This document shows, piece by piece, positions 1 through 7,975 of a DNA stretch of 64,000 nucleotides. A program made the position numbers and the translations under genes. The notes beneath the pieces were generated by a model. The model ran no database searches. It had not been told where the DNA came from and was given only the letters and a program-made list of their open reading frames with translations. The first letter of the stretch is position 1. Every line of letters begins with the position of its first letter. Origin of the DNA: Pseudomonas viridiflava (GTDB taxonomy: Bacteria > Pseudomonadota > Gammaproteobacteria > Pseudomonadales > Pseudomonadaceae); contig NZ_UUIS01000014.1 in NCBI RefSeq assembly GCF_900589395.1, forward strand, positions 1 through 64,000, written 5' to 3'.

Positions 1-206
1 CCAGTGCTCAACTGTACAGCCTGGTCGAGACTGCCAAAGCCAACGGCCAGGAGCCCTATGCGTGGCTGCGCCACGCACTTGAACGTTTGCCAACGGCGAC
101 ATCGGTAGAGGATTACGAAGCCTTGCTACCGTGGAACTGCGAACCTCGACTTCACAGCTAAGCGCTTTACCTATCTTTAGCCAAGTGAGGTTTATGGAGC
201 GCTTAC
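1..206 (+). mobile_element. Right end of an IS66-family insertion sequence
   Basis: The element ends with GAGCGCTTAC at 197-206, whose reverse complement GTAAGCGCTC matches the GTAAGC start typical of IS66 terminal repeats. Just left of it is the transposase C-terminus. Just right of it (207 onward) the sequence is the interior of a queD gene on the minus strand, so the end is placed by two independent signals. IS66 elements usually make 8-base target duplications; the partner copy would be outside the window. Confidence 0.8.
3..161 (+). pseudogene. IS66-family transposase (TnpC), C-terminal end only
   Basis: The open frame entering from the left edge ends at TAA 159-161. It reads like the conserved tail of IS66 transposases: an [20 protein letters not shown] segment, then a [10 protein letters not shown] stretch, and LLPWN just before the stop. 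The rest of the gene lies outside the window, so I cannot tell whether the transposase is intact. It forms the right part of an IS66-family element whose terminal repeat ends at about 206. Confidence 0.85.
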
Positions 207-396
207 CATACAGAGGCGCGAATATCTCCTTTATCTCGGAAAAATCCCTGACCCAACCCGACGTTCTATCAACAGGGCCATCAATATAAATTGCAATACG
301 AAAGGAATGACCATGCAGACGCCCACATTTGTGCCCTTCTGGAACATTGGGCAGCCGATGAGCGGCCTCAAAAACGAACTCTTTAAAAATCTCCAC
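207..396 (-). pseudogene. queD: queD (6-carboxy-5,6,7,8-tetrahydropterin synthase), truncated by IS66
   Basis: A GTG start at 394-396 follows a GGGAGGA ribosome-binding site. The 63 codons before the insertion read as the N-terminal half of Que[18 protein letters not shown], then CGRLHGHS, then a GPVD...GWV.DF segment and APLY. The three zinc histidines (His13, His28, His30) and the catalytic cysteine (Cys24) are present. At 206 the frame enters the IS66 end, so the second half with the LDH..LN and C-terminal glutamate region is missing. QueD makes 6-carboxytetrahydropterin, the substrate of QueE. It would have completed a QueD-QueE-QueC set in this locus; preQ0 supply now needs a copy elsewhere. 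Confidence 0.85.
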
Positions 397-440
397 AGAT
401 TCCTCCCGTATCTCACGCGACAAAAAACCAAACAGCTAGA

Positions 441-878
441 CTAAACTTTCCAAGACTCAAGATCGACGCATAACGTTTCAAACAAAAACTCTACAACTTT
501 GGCTCGCCCCTCACCCAGCGCTGATGCAAGGGTGATCACGGAAACCAAAATGGAGTTAACAGTGTGCAAGTCGGTTACATCACTCAAACAATTCAATATT
601 TCTTCGAATTTCCCCAACATAGCAGTTTGGGAAAAATTTAATGCCTGCACCACATGGGTAGATGGCGTCAGGTAGAGAATATTCGCACGCGTCCGCAAAC
701 CGTAGGCTTCAGTCAGCATGCCATACCCTTCCGAAGGGAAAGCTTCGTCCTGCCCTGCGAGCCTCCTCAATGCCTCCTGAAAAGCCATGGATAGATGAAG
801 AATGACTTCAGAGAACTCTTTTACACTGGCGTCACTGGCCAGGGCTGGAGCCAGATCCGAGGAAACCAAAGTAGTCAT
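441..878 (-). CDS. Uncharacterised 145-residue protein in the 7-deazaguanine locus
   Basis: The ATG at 876-878 is preceded by a strong AGGAGG ribosome-binding site seven bases upstream, and the ORF ends 44 bases before the queD GTG start. It lies 32 bases after the stop of the DGQQR protein, so the three leftward genes look co-transcribed. The sequence is mainly helical in character with no cysteine pairs, signal peptide or membrane segment. I do not recognise a family. Position suggests an accessory role with the neighbouring DpdB-like protein, but nothing in the sequence shows what it does. Confidence 0.7.
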   Translation of the reverse strand: MTTLVSSDLAPALASDASVKEFSEVILHLSMAFQEALRRLAGQDEAFPSEGYGMLTEAYGLRTRANILYLTPSTHVVQALNFSQTAMLGKFEEILNCLSDVTDLHTVNSILVSVITLASALGEGRAKVVEFLFETLCVDLESWKV

Positions 879-910
879 AATGCCTCCTAGATATTAGTAA
901 TGAGCACCAG

Positions 911-1966
911 TTAGCTAGGTACGAGTTCCGAACTCCGAACCACCCTGGTCAAATGATCAGTCAAAAGATGAATATCACCATGTAAATTCTGAACGCCATT
1001 CCATGGCCGGTTGCCTGTTTTAAAGGACCACTCTCCCGAACCGAGCGTCCAAGCTGTATATCCTTGTAGCTTTCTAAGGCCTAACTTGAATACTGGGGCC
1101 AGTGGCGCTCCTGTAGCACACAACTGCTCCATGACGAACCCCATGGAGATAATCCCCGCGCTATGGACGAGACGAGAGCTTTTAGGTGTGTGACCATGCC
1201 AAGCATTTCCGAACACCTCCTGCACCGCCTGGAAAAACTCACTGATGGCCAAGAAACACCGATCCTCACCTCCCGACAACTCAATCACCTCCCGACAGTA
1301 ACCGTCAGATAGGGAATTCATTACCAGTTTCTGAAGCGACGTATCACCGATGACCCCTGAGGGGTTGGTATGCTGCTTAATCTGTCCTTGCAAAGAAGAT
1401 CGATCGTCATAATTCAGCATTTCCACGATGCGGGCTGCGCGGGCGCGGGAAGTCATTCTGAATGGAAGGCCGCTGACAGACGGGAGCAGTTCATATACCA
1501 GCGACTTCGGTAATGGGCTGGTGTTGTTGACGAGAATAAATTGCCGGCGAAGTTCTTCCTGATTTTCACACACGAGTGCTGATACCAGTAGCTGGAACGA
1601 ACTCCCCTCGAGCCCAGCTAACGCAGATAGGCGCTGCTGGCCATCCACAACAAACCCAGGAGGGCCGGATGAAATATCCACCTCAATTTCTGCATAGGCT
1701 CCATTTCCTTCCACCACCCGGACTCCACTGGTAAACGCTAACACCACAGCATTGGGCATTACCGCATCGGGACGGGAGAGGTAGTCGCGGATCTCTCGTA
1801 TGTGCTTGGACACCTGTGGCCGCTGAAAGCCATGAAGGGCGCCACGATCATCACGCTTGACTCGGTCGATGCTAGCGATCGCCAAAATCTGCTCAACGGT
1901 AGCCGCAAACGATACCACTTGGTGGGTTGGGCTCTGTAACGCCTTGATTGCGCTGAACTTAAGCAA
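911..1966 (-). CDS. DGQHR-family (DpdB-like) protein, copy A
   Basis: This 351-residue protein has the hallmark segments of DGQHR/ParB-superfamily proteins of DNA modification loci: GFQRPQV at 46-52, PNAVVLAF at 71-78, VDGQQRLSAL at 107-116 (glutamine replaces the usual histidine) and QFILVNN at 142-148. It is collinear and the same length as copy C at 5492-6547, with which it shares SFAAT, KQHTNP and RPWNG.QN. The TTG start at 1964-1966, with AAGGAAG upstream, is chosen because it aligns with copy C's first residue. DpdB of Salmonella, from the same broad family, is needed with DpdA for putting preQ0 in DNA. A matching role here is inference. It is transcribed away from the dpdA operon. Confidence 0.8.
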   Translation of the reverse strand: MLKFSAIKALQSPTHQVVSFAATVEQILAIASIDRVKRDDRGALHGFQRPQVSKHIREIRDYLSRPDAVMPNAVVLAFTSGVRVVEGNGAYAEIEVDISSGPPGFVVDGQQRLSALAGLEGSSFQLLVSALVCENQEELRRQFILVNNTSPLPKSLVYELLPSVSGLPFRMTSRARAARIVEMLNYDDRSSLQGQIKQHTNPSGVIGDTSLQKLVMNSLSDGYCREVIELSGGEDRCFLAISEFFQAVQEVFGNAWHGHTPKSSRLVHSAGIISMGFVMEQLCATGAPLAPVFKLGLRKLQGYTAWTLGSGEWSFKTGNRPWNGVQNLHGDIHLLTDHLTRVVRSSELVPS

Positions 1967-2146
1967 TGAGTCACTTCCTTCATCGAACGGCCCCCAGGAA
2001 GAGGGATAGCAGCAGTATTGAGGCCCTTATACCAACCCTTCCGCATAAAAACCAGCCTAAGCGCATTGGCCCATACAGTTATTAAATGGTAAATTGTCGG
2101 CTTCAAATAAATGTAACACCCGTCAAAACAGGCCTACAGTTTTCCC
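1967..2146. promoter_or_regulatory. Divergent intergenic region between the two 7-deazaguanine operons
   Basis: These 180 bases separate the leftward (DGQQR A, 145-residue protein, queD) and rightward (YaaA-like, DGQQR B, dpdA ...) groups. Both promoters should therefore lie here. The stretch 2070-2112 is AT-rich compared with its surroundings. I cannot point to a convincing sigma-70 pair or operator by eye. Confidence 0.4.
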
Positions 2147-3082
2147 ATGAAAACCGTCATCATCACCAACTGCACCAATCGAAAACGTCTCGACGGCCTG
2201 CCGCCGGTGGTGCTGAACGACGAGTGTTATTCATCGATTGCCGCCATGGCAAAGGCGTGGAAGGGGCAAATAGACGAACGCCCCGCCACTCTGATGGCAT
2301 CTTCACTTTACGTGGGCAGAAGCGTTTCTGATGCGAGGCGCGTAGCAACGAAGTTGGACGCGAAGCTAATGTTTGCGTCGACCGGCTTAGGGTTGATTGA
2401 AGGCGATCAGAGATGTCCACCGTACAACCTGACGGTGGCTCAGGATCCGAATTCTATCATCCCACGTCTCGAAAAATTGGGTGTGCGCGCATCAGATTGG
2501 TGGGAGGCCGTGAATGTCACCCAATCAAAGGGAAGCGCCCTAGCGGACCTCGTCAGCCAACCCGACATCGACTTGGTGCTCATTGCCCTCTCTTCAAACT
2601 ATGTCCAGTTGATAGGCGAAGACCTTGGAAAAATCAGGGACACGCAGATCGACAAGCTCAGAATATTCACTTCGCGCCCAGGCATCGAGATGCTTCCCAG
2701 CCATTTACGACGCATCGCGATGCCCTACGACGAACGCCTTGAAACCTCAACATTACCCGGCACTCGCAACGATTTCCCTCAGAGAGCCCTGCGTCATTTC
2801 ATTGAGATTCTTGAACTGTCGAGTGCTCCTGCTGAGATCGCTCGAAAGAGCGTCAGCGCGGCGATGGATCTTTTATCCCTAGCAAAAACGACCATCCGGC
2901 GGCGCGCATCGGACAGTGAAATTGCCTACATGCTTGAGTGTGTGTGGGCTGACTACCAAGGCAGTTCCACCCGATTGTTACGCTACTTAAGGGACGACGC
3001 CCTGGTGTCGTGCGAGCAATCGCGCTTTCGGAGGATCTGGCAGGACATCAAAGGTCAAGACAGCATAGAGAGCAAAGCATGA
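2147..3082 (+). CDS. YaaA/DUF6884-like protein, candidate DpdC
   Basis: The N-terminal third carries the signature of the YaaA/DUF6884 fold: VIITNCTNRK at 4-13, an FASTGLGLIEGD segment at 76-87 and PPYNLT at 91-96. The remaining ~200 residues are helical and unfamiliar. In Salmonella dpd clusters, DpdC carries a related DUF328 (YaaA) domain and converts dPreQ0 in DNA to the amide (dADG). I infer, without proof, that this gene plays that part. Its stop overlaps the next start (ATGA at 3079-3082), so it heads a tight operon with DGQQR protein B and the transglycosylase. The ribosome-binding site before 2147 is weak. Confidence 0.65.
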   Translation: MKTVIITNCTNRKRLDGLPPVVLNDECYSSIAAMAKAWKGQIDERPATLMASSLYVGRSVSDARRVATKLDAKLMFASTGLGLIEGDQRCPPYNLTVAQDPNSIIPRLEKLGVRASDWWEAVNVTQSKGSALADLVSQPDIDLVLIALSSNYVQLIGEDLGKIRDTQIDKLRIFTSRPGIEMLPSHLRRIAMPYDERLETSTLPGTRNDFPQRALRHFIEILELSSAPAEIARKSVSAAMDLLSLAKTTIRRRASDSEIAYMLECVWADYQGSSTRLLRYLRDDALVSCEQSRFRRIWQDIKGQDSIESKA

Positions 3083-4200
3083 CGAGCGAAGATGCGATTG
3101 TGGTGCGCGCACTACGCACCACGCAAGGCGACAACCTTGATGTGTATGCATTATTCATCAGGGGATCTGACCTGGTCCGAATTGCCGACATCAGCCGCCT
3201 GTCGCGAGAAGATAGCAGTCCCCTCAAGGGTTTTCAGCGTCCCGAGATTAAGAGTCATGTCAAAGGGATCACTGAGTACCTCAATCAGGGAAATGTACTT
3301 TTTCCCAACGCAATTATCCTAGCGCTGTCTCCTGACCTACGTTTTGTGGCAGCACGCGGAAGCAAGCCGACAGGCGACGCGGGGCTTTCGCAAGCGGGCA
3401 CCCTGACGATCCCTATCAGGGAGGAAGGAATGAGGTCTGCCTGGATCGTGGACGGGCAACAGCGCTCATTGGCGTTGGCGAAAGCAGCCAATTCGGATCT
3501 TCCTGTGCCAGTGATCGGTTTTGTATCCGACAGCCTGACCACTCAGCGCGAGCAATTTATTCTGGTCAACAAGGCCAAACCCTTGCCCACTCGACTGATC
3601 AACGAACTACTGCCGGAGACAGGCAGCATCCTTTTACCCCGTGAACTGAGTGCTCGCAAGGCACCAGCTGAGTTGTGCGGGCTTCTTAGCCGCGATCCCA
3701 ACTCCCCTTTCCACAAACTCATAAAGCGGTCGTCCGAGCAAAATAGCAAAGCAGTGATCACTGACACCGCTGTAATAACGATGATCCGCAATAGCATCAG
3801 TAATCCGTTGGGGGCGTTGGCCCCCTACACCTCCAGCACCGACGGTGCGGCGAACGTTGAGTCCATGTACAACCTACTGACGACCTTCTGGCGGGCAGTG
3901 CGTGATACTTTTCCAGAGGCGTGGGCACTTGAATCCAAGAGCAGTCGACTCATGCACTCGGCGGGGATCATCGCCATGGGAGTGCTTATGGATCGGATCT
4001 ACGCCAAAATCGGTGGTCAGCGCGAAACCTACGAAGCCGTGCTACAAGAACTGGCCAGAGTAGCCCCTTACTGCGCATGGACAATAGGTCAGTGGCCGAT
4101 GATTAATGTCCAGTGGAATGAAATCCAAAGCACCCCTCAAGATATCAAGGCGCTGCAAGAAACCTTGATCCGCCTCTATATGACCAGCGCTCACCAATGA
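3079..4200 (+). CDS. DGQHR-family (DpdB-like) protein, copy B
   Basis: I start at ATG 3079, which overlaps the upstream stop and has a GAGAG motif before it; an in-frame start at 3010 would run into the neighbouring gene. The 373-residue product has LKGFQRPEI at 49-57, FPNAIILAL at 75-83, IVDGQQRSLAL at 123-133 and QFILVNK..PLP at 159-170. It is therefore a relative of copies A and C, though more divergent and with an insertion before the DGQQR motif. Its place directly upstream of the transglycosylase, with a 4-base overlap, makes it the best candidate for the DpdB partner. In known dpd systems DpdB is an ATP-using partner of DpdA; no Walker motif is evident here. Confidence 0.8.
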   Translation: MTSEDAIVVRALRTTQGDNLDVYALFIRGSDLVRIADISRLSREDSSPLKGFQRPEIKSHVKGITEYLNQGNVLFPNAIILALSPDLRFVAARGSKPTGDAGLSQAGTLTIPIREEGMRSAWIVDGQQRSLALAKAANSDLPVPVIGFVSDSLTTQREQFILVNKAKPLPTRLINELLPETGSILLPRELSARKAPAELCGLLSRDPNSPFHKLIKRSSEQNSKAVITDTAVITMIRNSISNPLGALAPYTSSTDGAANVESMYNLLTTFWRAVRDTFPEAWALESKSSRLMHSAGIIAMGVLMDRIYAKIGGQRETYEAVLQELARVAPYCAWTIGQWPMINVQWNEIQSTPQDIKALQETLIRLYMTSAHQ

Positions 4201-5495
4201 AATTTTTATACGCCGACACCCAAGACTACGTAGACCCGGACTACGATTTCATCAACGATCGAAATGCGCCGGGCCGGAAGAGATACTGGGATGACCAGTA
4301 TGCGCACGAAATGATGACCCCCGTCCCTTATGATGGGCTCTTGGTCTCCATGAGCGCAGTGCGACCTGCAAATGGCGTCGCTACTTCAAAGGTTCGGTAC
4401 TCGACTTCCGAGCAGCAGCGTTTCCTCAGAGAAGGTGCGCGCAAATTTCTACGACTCGATGGCATTCAGTTCAAAGATACGATGGTCCTAGGTGACTGCG
4501 GGGCTTTTGCCTATGTAGAGCACCCTACTCCTGCGTATAGCCCAAGCGAAGTAGTAGAGTTCTACTCAGATGCGGGATTCACCCACGGTTGCTCGCCGGA
4601 CCACATCATATTCAACTGCGACTCCAGCAATCCTCCTGCGCTGAGCCAGTCAGAAGATGTGCTGTTTCGGTACGAAATTACGCTCAAAAATGCGCAAGAG
4701 TTTCTGCGTTTAGTGAAGGAGGCGGAATGGCCTTTCGAACCTCTTGGAGCGGTACAGGGTTGGTCTCCTCAAAGCATGGCAAACGCTGCAAAACAACTCG
4801 AAGACATGGGTTATCGCTACTTGGCGATTGGAGGTCTAGTACCTTTGAAAGTCGATCAAATCCATGAGGTTCTGAAAGAGCTTCGAGCGGTCCTTAAGCC
4901 CGAGACAAATATTCATCTGCTGGGTTTTGCTAAAGCTGAAAACATCCATGAATTCACCGGATATGGCATTACCAGTTTTGACTCAACCTCCCCCCTTATA
5001 CGCGCATTTAAAGATGCGAAGTGTAATTACTACATGGGCAACAATACAAGCAAACTGGATTACTACACAGCTATCCGCATTCCTCAGGCGATTGAAAATC
5101 CACGCCTGATGCAAGGAATAAAAAAAGGAACTCTGAGCGCAGAAGAGTTACAAATCAAAGAAAAAGCGGCGTTGCTAGCGATTCGCGACTACGATAAAAA
5201 CCTGCTCGACTTTGATTCAACTTTAGCCGTGCTAGTAGACTATCTCCGACTGACACTTTCCGGATCCATATCATCATCAATAGAAATGGAAAAAGAAATC
5301 GCCAAGCATGTCCGACTAATCTCACCCACGCTGAGAGATAAACCATGGCAAAAATGCCAATGTTCGATTTGTCAGTCAGCGGGTATCGAAACTATTATCT
5401 TTCGAGCCAGCAATCGAAACAAAAGACGCGGATTTCATAACTTAGGCGTGTACCACCGCCACCTTCAGAAAACTCTGGAACTTTCGAAACAATGA
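4197..5495 (+). CDS. dpdA: DpdA-like transglycosylase (TGT superfamily), predicted to insert preQ0 into DNA
   Basis: The 432-residue protein has the layout of tRNA-guanine transglycosylases. It has LGDCGAF with Asp100 (general acid/base position), a GAVQGW segment at 184-189 matching the TGT G.VQG motif, YLAIGGLVP at 208-216, SFDSTSP with Asp262 (nucleophile position), and a zinc site CxCxxC at 387-392 followed by His414 or His420. It differs strongly from housekeeping Tgt, and the context fits a Dpd-type DNA enzyme: DGQQR proteins on both sides and QueC/QueE downstream. Start and stop overlap both neighbours by 4 bases. An archaeosine- or queuosine-type tRNA role is the alternative; context argues against it. 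Confidence 0.8.
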   Translation: MKFLYADTQDYVDPDYDFINDRNAPGRKRYWDDQYAHEMMTPVPYDGLLVSMSAVRPANGVATSKVRYSTSEQQRFLREGARKFLRLDGIQFKDTMVLGDCGAFAYVEHPTPAYSPSEVVEFYSDAGFTHGCSPDHIIFNCDSSNPPALSQSEDVLFRYEITLKNAQEFLRLVKEAEWPFEPLGAVQGWSPQSMANAAKQLEDMGYRYLAIGGLVPLKVDQIHEVLKELRAVLKPETNIHLLGFAKAENIHEFTGYGITSFDSTSPLIRAFKDAKCNYYMGNNTSKLDYYTAIRIPQAIENPRLMQGIKKGTLSAEELQIKEKAALLAIRDYDKNLLDFDSTLAVLVDYLRLTLSGSISSSIEMEKEIAKHVRLISPTLRDKPWQKCQCSICQSAGIETIIFRASNRNKRRGFHNLGVYHRHLQKTLELSKQ

Positions 5496-6547
5496 TCTAT
5501 CGATTTAAGGGTGTGCGCGCCCAACAGGCCTCTGGGCATGATGTATTTTCGTTTGCGGCCACTCCAAATGAAATTTTAGATTTTTCTGAAATTGAGAGAG
5601 TCGGCCGCGATGAAGAAGGCCACCTCAAAGGCTTTCAGCGCCATCAAGTCGCGTCGCACATCAGAGATATTCGTGACTATCTTCAGCGCGACGATGCATT
5701 GCTTCCTAACGCAATTATCTTGGCCTTTCTGGATGGGGTAACGATTAAAGACCTCGGTGAGGGTATTGTAGAAATCATTATTGATGCTACCGAATCAAAA
5801 CCAGGCTTTGTGGTCGATGGACAACAACGACTCAGCGCCCTTGCGACGATGGAAAAACCTGGATTCCAGGTATTTGTATCTGCATTAATTTGTAAAGACT
5901 ACAACGAACTGCGGCAGCAGTTTGTGCTCGTCAACAATACGAGGCCGCTGCCAAAATCGCTGATCTATGAACTTTTACCGACTGTTGACGGCCTGCCAGA
6001 ACGGTTCACGAGTCGTAAATTTGCTGCTCGGATTATTGATTTGTTGAATTTTCTGCCTAACTCCTCTCTATTTGGCGAGATCAAACAACATACGAATCCT
6101 AGAGGAGTACTAAGCGACATGGCGATGCAGAAGTTCGTGATGAACTCTGCGAATGATGGCGCGATTCGTAGCTTCATGAAGTTTGATGACTTTGAGGGGC
6201 GCAGCATCGAACTTATCAATAACTTCTTCCATGCAGTGCGTGTAGTTTTCAAATCGGAATGGGAAGGACTAGCGCCCAGGAATTCACGTTTGAAACACGG
6301 GGCGGGCCTGGTGTCTTTGAGCTTTGTTATGGAGTTGCTCTACTCCGATCAAGGCACAACCAGCAAGGAAGGCTTTATCAAAGGTCTAAAACTTTTGAAA
6401 CCTCATACAGCATGGACAAGTGGTGATTGGCACATTTCTGAAACTGACCGCCGCCCCTGGAATGGTATCCAGAACACGCCCACTGATATCGGATTACTCA
6501 CTAAGTATCTGACCGACAAACTCAAGCAAGAACTGAAACGGCGCTGA
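5492..6547 (+). CDS. DGQHR-family (DpdB-like) protein, copy C
   Basis: The 351-residue protein starts at ATG 5492, overlapping the dpdA stop by 4 bases. Key segments are LKGFQRHQV at 45-53, LPNAIILAF at 71-79, VVDGQQRLSAL at 107-117 and QFVLVNN at 143-149. It is the same length as copy A on the opposite strand and clearly its closest relative in the window. Codon use is more AT-rich than in copy A. Copies A and C appear to be an old duplication rather than a recent copy, because the DNA has diverged. Function by context: partner of the transglycosylase, perhaps in target recognition or as part of a mixed complex; not shown. Confidence 0.8.
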   Translation: MIYRFKGVRAQQASGHDVFSFAATPNEILDFSEIERVGRDEEGHLKGFQRHQVASHIRDIRDYLQRDDALLPNAIILAFLDGVTIKDLGEGIVEIIIDATESKPGFVVDGQQRLSALATMEKPGFQVFVSALICKDYNELRQQFVLVNNTRPLPKSLIYELLPTVDGLPERFTSRKFAARIIDLLNFLPNSSLFGEIKQHTNPRGVLSDMAMQKFVMNSANDGAIRSFMKFDDFEGRSIELINNFFHAVRVVFKSEWEGLAPRNSRLKHGAGLVSLSFVMELLYSDQGTTSKEGFIKGLKLLKPHTAWTSGDWHISETDRRPWNGIQNTPTDIGLLTKYLTDKLKQELKRR

Positions 6548-6574
6548 ATCAGGCCCACTTCCGAGGAGAGCAGT

Positions 6575-7276
6575 ATGCACACCAAAGCCTTAGTTCTTTT
6601 TTCAGGCGGACAAGATTCAACCACCTGCCTTGCCTGGGCGCTGGAACGTTACGAGCACGTCGAGACTATTGGCTTTGATTATGGCCAGAGGCATCGAATC
6701 GAACTCGAATGTCGGTTGAATATCTTGCAGGAGGTACGTAACAGATTTCCGCACTGGGCCAAGCGACTCGGTGAGGATCACGTGCTTGACCTCAAATTAC
6801 TCGGCCAGATCAGCGATACGGCGATGACCGCTGAGAAAACTATAGAGTTTGAAAAGAATGGACTTCCCAATACGTTCGTACCCGGGAGGAATCTGCTGTT
6901 TTTGACGTTCGCAGCCACGATCGCCTACCGACGGGGCCTCACAGTGCTAGTCGGGGGGATGTGCGAAACCGACTACTCAGGCTACCCAGACTGCAGGGAC
7001 AACACACTTAAAGCCACCCAGGTGGCCTTGAGCCTCGGGATGGACGCTCCGGTGATCATTGAGACGCCCTTGATGTGGCTCAACAAAGCTCAGACCTGGC
7101 GTCTGGCCGAAGACCTAGGTAATCGAGATTTTGTCAGCTTGATTCAAGAAGAGTCCCATACCTGCTACCTTGGGACTCGACAGCATAAACATGAATGGGG
7201 CTACGGATGTGGAACGTGTCCGGCTTGCGAACTGCGCAAAACTGGATATGAGCAGTACATTCAAGAACGAGATTGA
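6575..7276 (+). CDS. queC: 7-cyano-7-deazaguanine (preQ0) synthase QueC
   Basis: QueC uses ATP and ammonia to convert 7-carboxy-7-deazaguanine to preQ0. The ATP pyrophosphatase P-loop SGGQDS is at residues 10-15, FVPGRN at 101-106, and the zinc cysteines Cys197, Cys212, Cys215 and Cys218 are all present (GCGTCPAC motif). At 233 residues it has normal family length. A GAGGAG ribosome-binding site precedes ATG 6575. It lies 27 bases after DGQQR protein C in the same orientation, so it is probably part of the dpdA operon. It is likely a dedicated preQ0 source rather than the only queC of the cell, since core queuosine genes usually sit elsewhere in Pseudomonas. Confidence 0.95.
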   Translation: MHTKALVLFSGGQDSTTCLAWALERYEHVETIGFDYGQRHRIELECRLNILQEVRNRFPHWAKRLGEDHVLDLKLLGQISDTAMTAEKTIEFEKNGLPNTFVPGRNLLFLTFAATIAYRRGLTVLVGGMCETDYSGYPDCRDNTLKATQVALSLGMDAPVIIETPLMWLNKAQTWRLAEDLGNRDFVSLIQEESHTCYLGTRQHKHEWGYGCGTCPACELRKTGYEQYIQERD

Positions 7277-7288
7277 CGATGGTTCAGC

Positions 7289-7314
7289 GGTGGCGGATCA
7301 GTGCACTCGCCACC
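7289..7314 (+). other. Perfect 7-bp stem-loop between queC and queE
   Basis: GGTGGCG at 7289-7295 pairs with CGCCACC at 7308-7314 around a 12-base loop, inside the 63-base gap between queC and queE. No T-run follows, so it is not a typical terminator. It could affect message stability or coupling. Confidence 0.35.
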
Positions 7315-7339
7315 TATTTGAATCAGATGAGTAAACCAA

Positions 7340-7975
7340 ATGACTTACAGCATCAAAGAAATGTTTTACACCCTTCAGGGGGAAGGCAACCAAGCAGGTC
7401 GACCCGCGGTATTCTGCCGATTTGCTGGATGCAACCTGTGGTCCGGACGGGAACAGGACAGAGCAAACGCGGTCTGCACATTCTGCGACACCGACTTCAT
7501 CGGAACAGATGGGGATGGCGGGGATAAATTCAGAAATGCTGAAGCTCTTGCTTATGCTATTGATTCGTTTTGGCCAATATCTCATCAGAATCAAAAATAT
7601 GTGGTATTGACCGGAGGAGAACCTTTACTTCAGGTCGATGACGCATTGGTACTCGCTCTACATAACCTGAACTTCATCATTGCTGTAGAGACCAATGGAA
7701 CTATCGCCCCCCCCAAAGACATTGACTGGATCTGTGTAAGCCCAAAATCCAATGCACATCTAAAGATAACTAAAGGTGATGAATTAAAACTCGTATTTCC
7801 ACAGCCTGATTCGATGCCCCACCAATATGAACATTTAGATTTCAAAACCTTTTACCTCCAACCGATGGATAACCAAAACGTCAAAAACAACATTGAGGAA
7901 GCTATTATATACTGCAAGAGCAATCCGAAATGGCGACTAGGTTTACAGCAACACAAAATATTACAGATACCTTGA
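7340..7975 (+). CDS. queE: 7-carboxy-7-deazaguanine synthase QueE (radical SAM)
   Basis: QueE turns 6-carboxytetrahydropterin into 7-carboxy-7-deazaguanine, feeding QueC. The N-terminus has FYTLQGEGNQAGRPAVF, the iron-sulfur ligands are Cys31, Cys46 and Cys49 (CX14CX2C, the spacing known from Burkholderia QueE rather than the classic CX3CX2C), and TGGEP is at 91-95. The end WRLGLQQHKI is the usual QueE tail. Length, 211 residues, is normal. The second half is markedly AT-rich. It is the last gene of the rightward operon. Confidence 0.95.
   Translation: MTYSIKEMFYTLQGEGNQAGRPAVFCRFAGCNLWSGREQDRANAVCTFCDTDFIGTDGDGGDKFRNAEALAYAIDSFWPISHQNQKYVVLTGGEPLLQVDDALVLALHNLNFIIAVETNGTIAPPKDIDWICVSPKSNAHLKITKGDELKLVFPQPDSMPHQYEHLDFKTFYLQPMDNQNVKNNIEEAIIYCKSNPKWRLGLQQHKILQIP

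Noticed and set aside
231..431. 66-codon frame overlapping the queD start
   Set aside because: It is an alternative frame of the queD region; the GTG-start frame has unmistakable QueD motifs and a strong ribosome-binding site.
4197..5495. Housekeeping tRNA-guanine transglycosylase Tgt
   Set aside because: Sequence is too divergent and it is not beside queA/yajC-secD; tight coupling with DGQQR proteins points to DNA.
6548..6574. preQ1 riboswitch before queC
   Set aside because: Only 27 bases separate the genes; no room or pseudoknot pattern for the aptamer.
6575..7975. Qat (QueC-containing) anti-phage system
   Set aside because: Qat needs an ATPase, a small QatB and a TatD nuclease beside QatC. 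None is here, and QueE plus the transglycosylase fit Dpd chemistry better.
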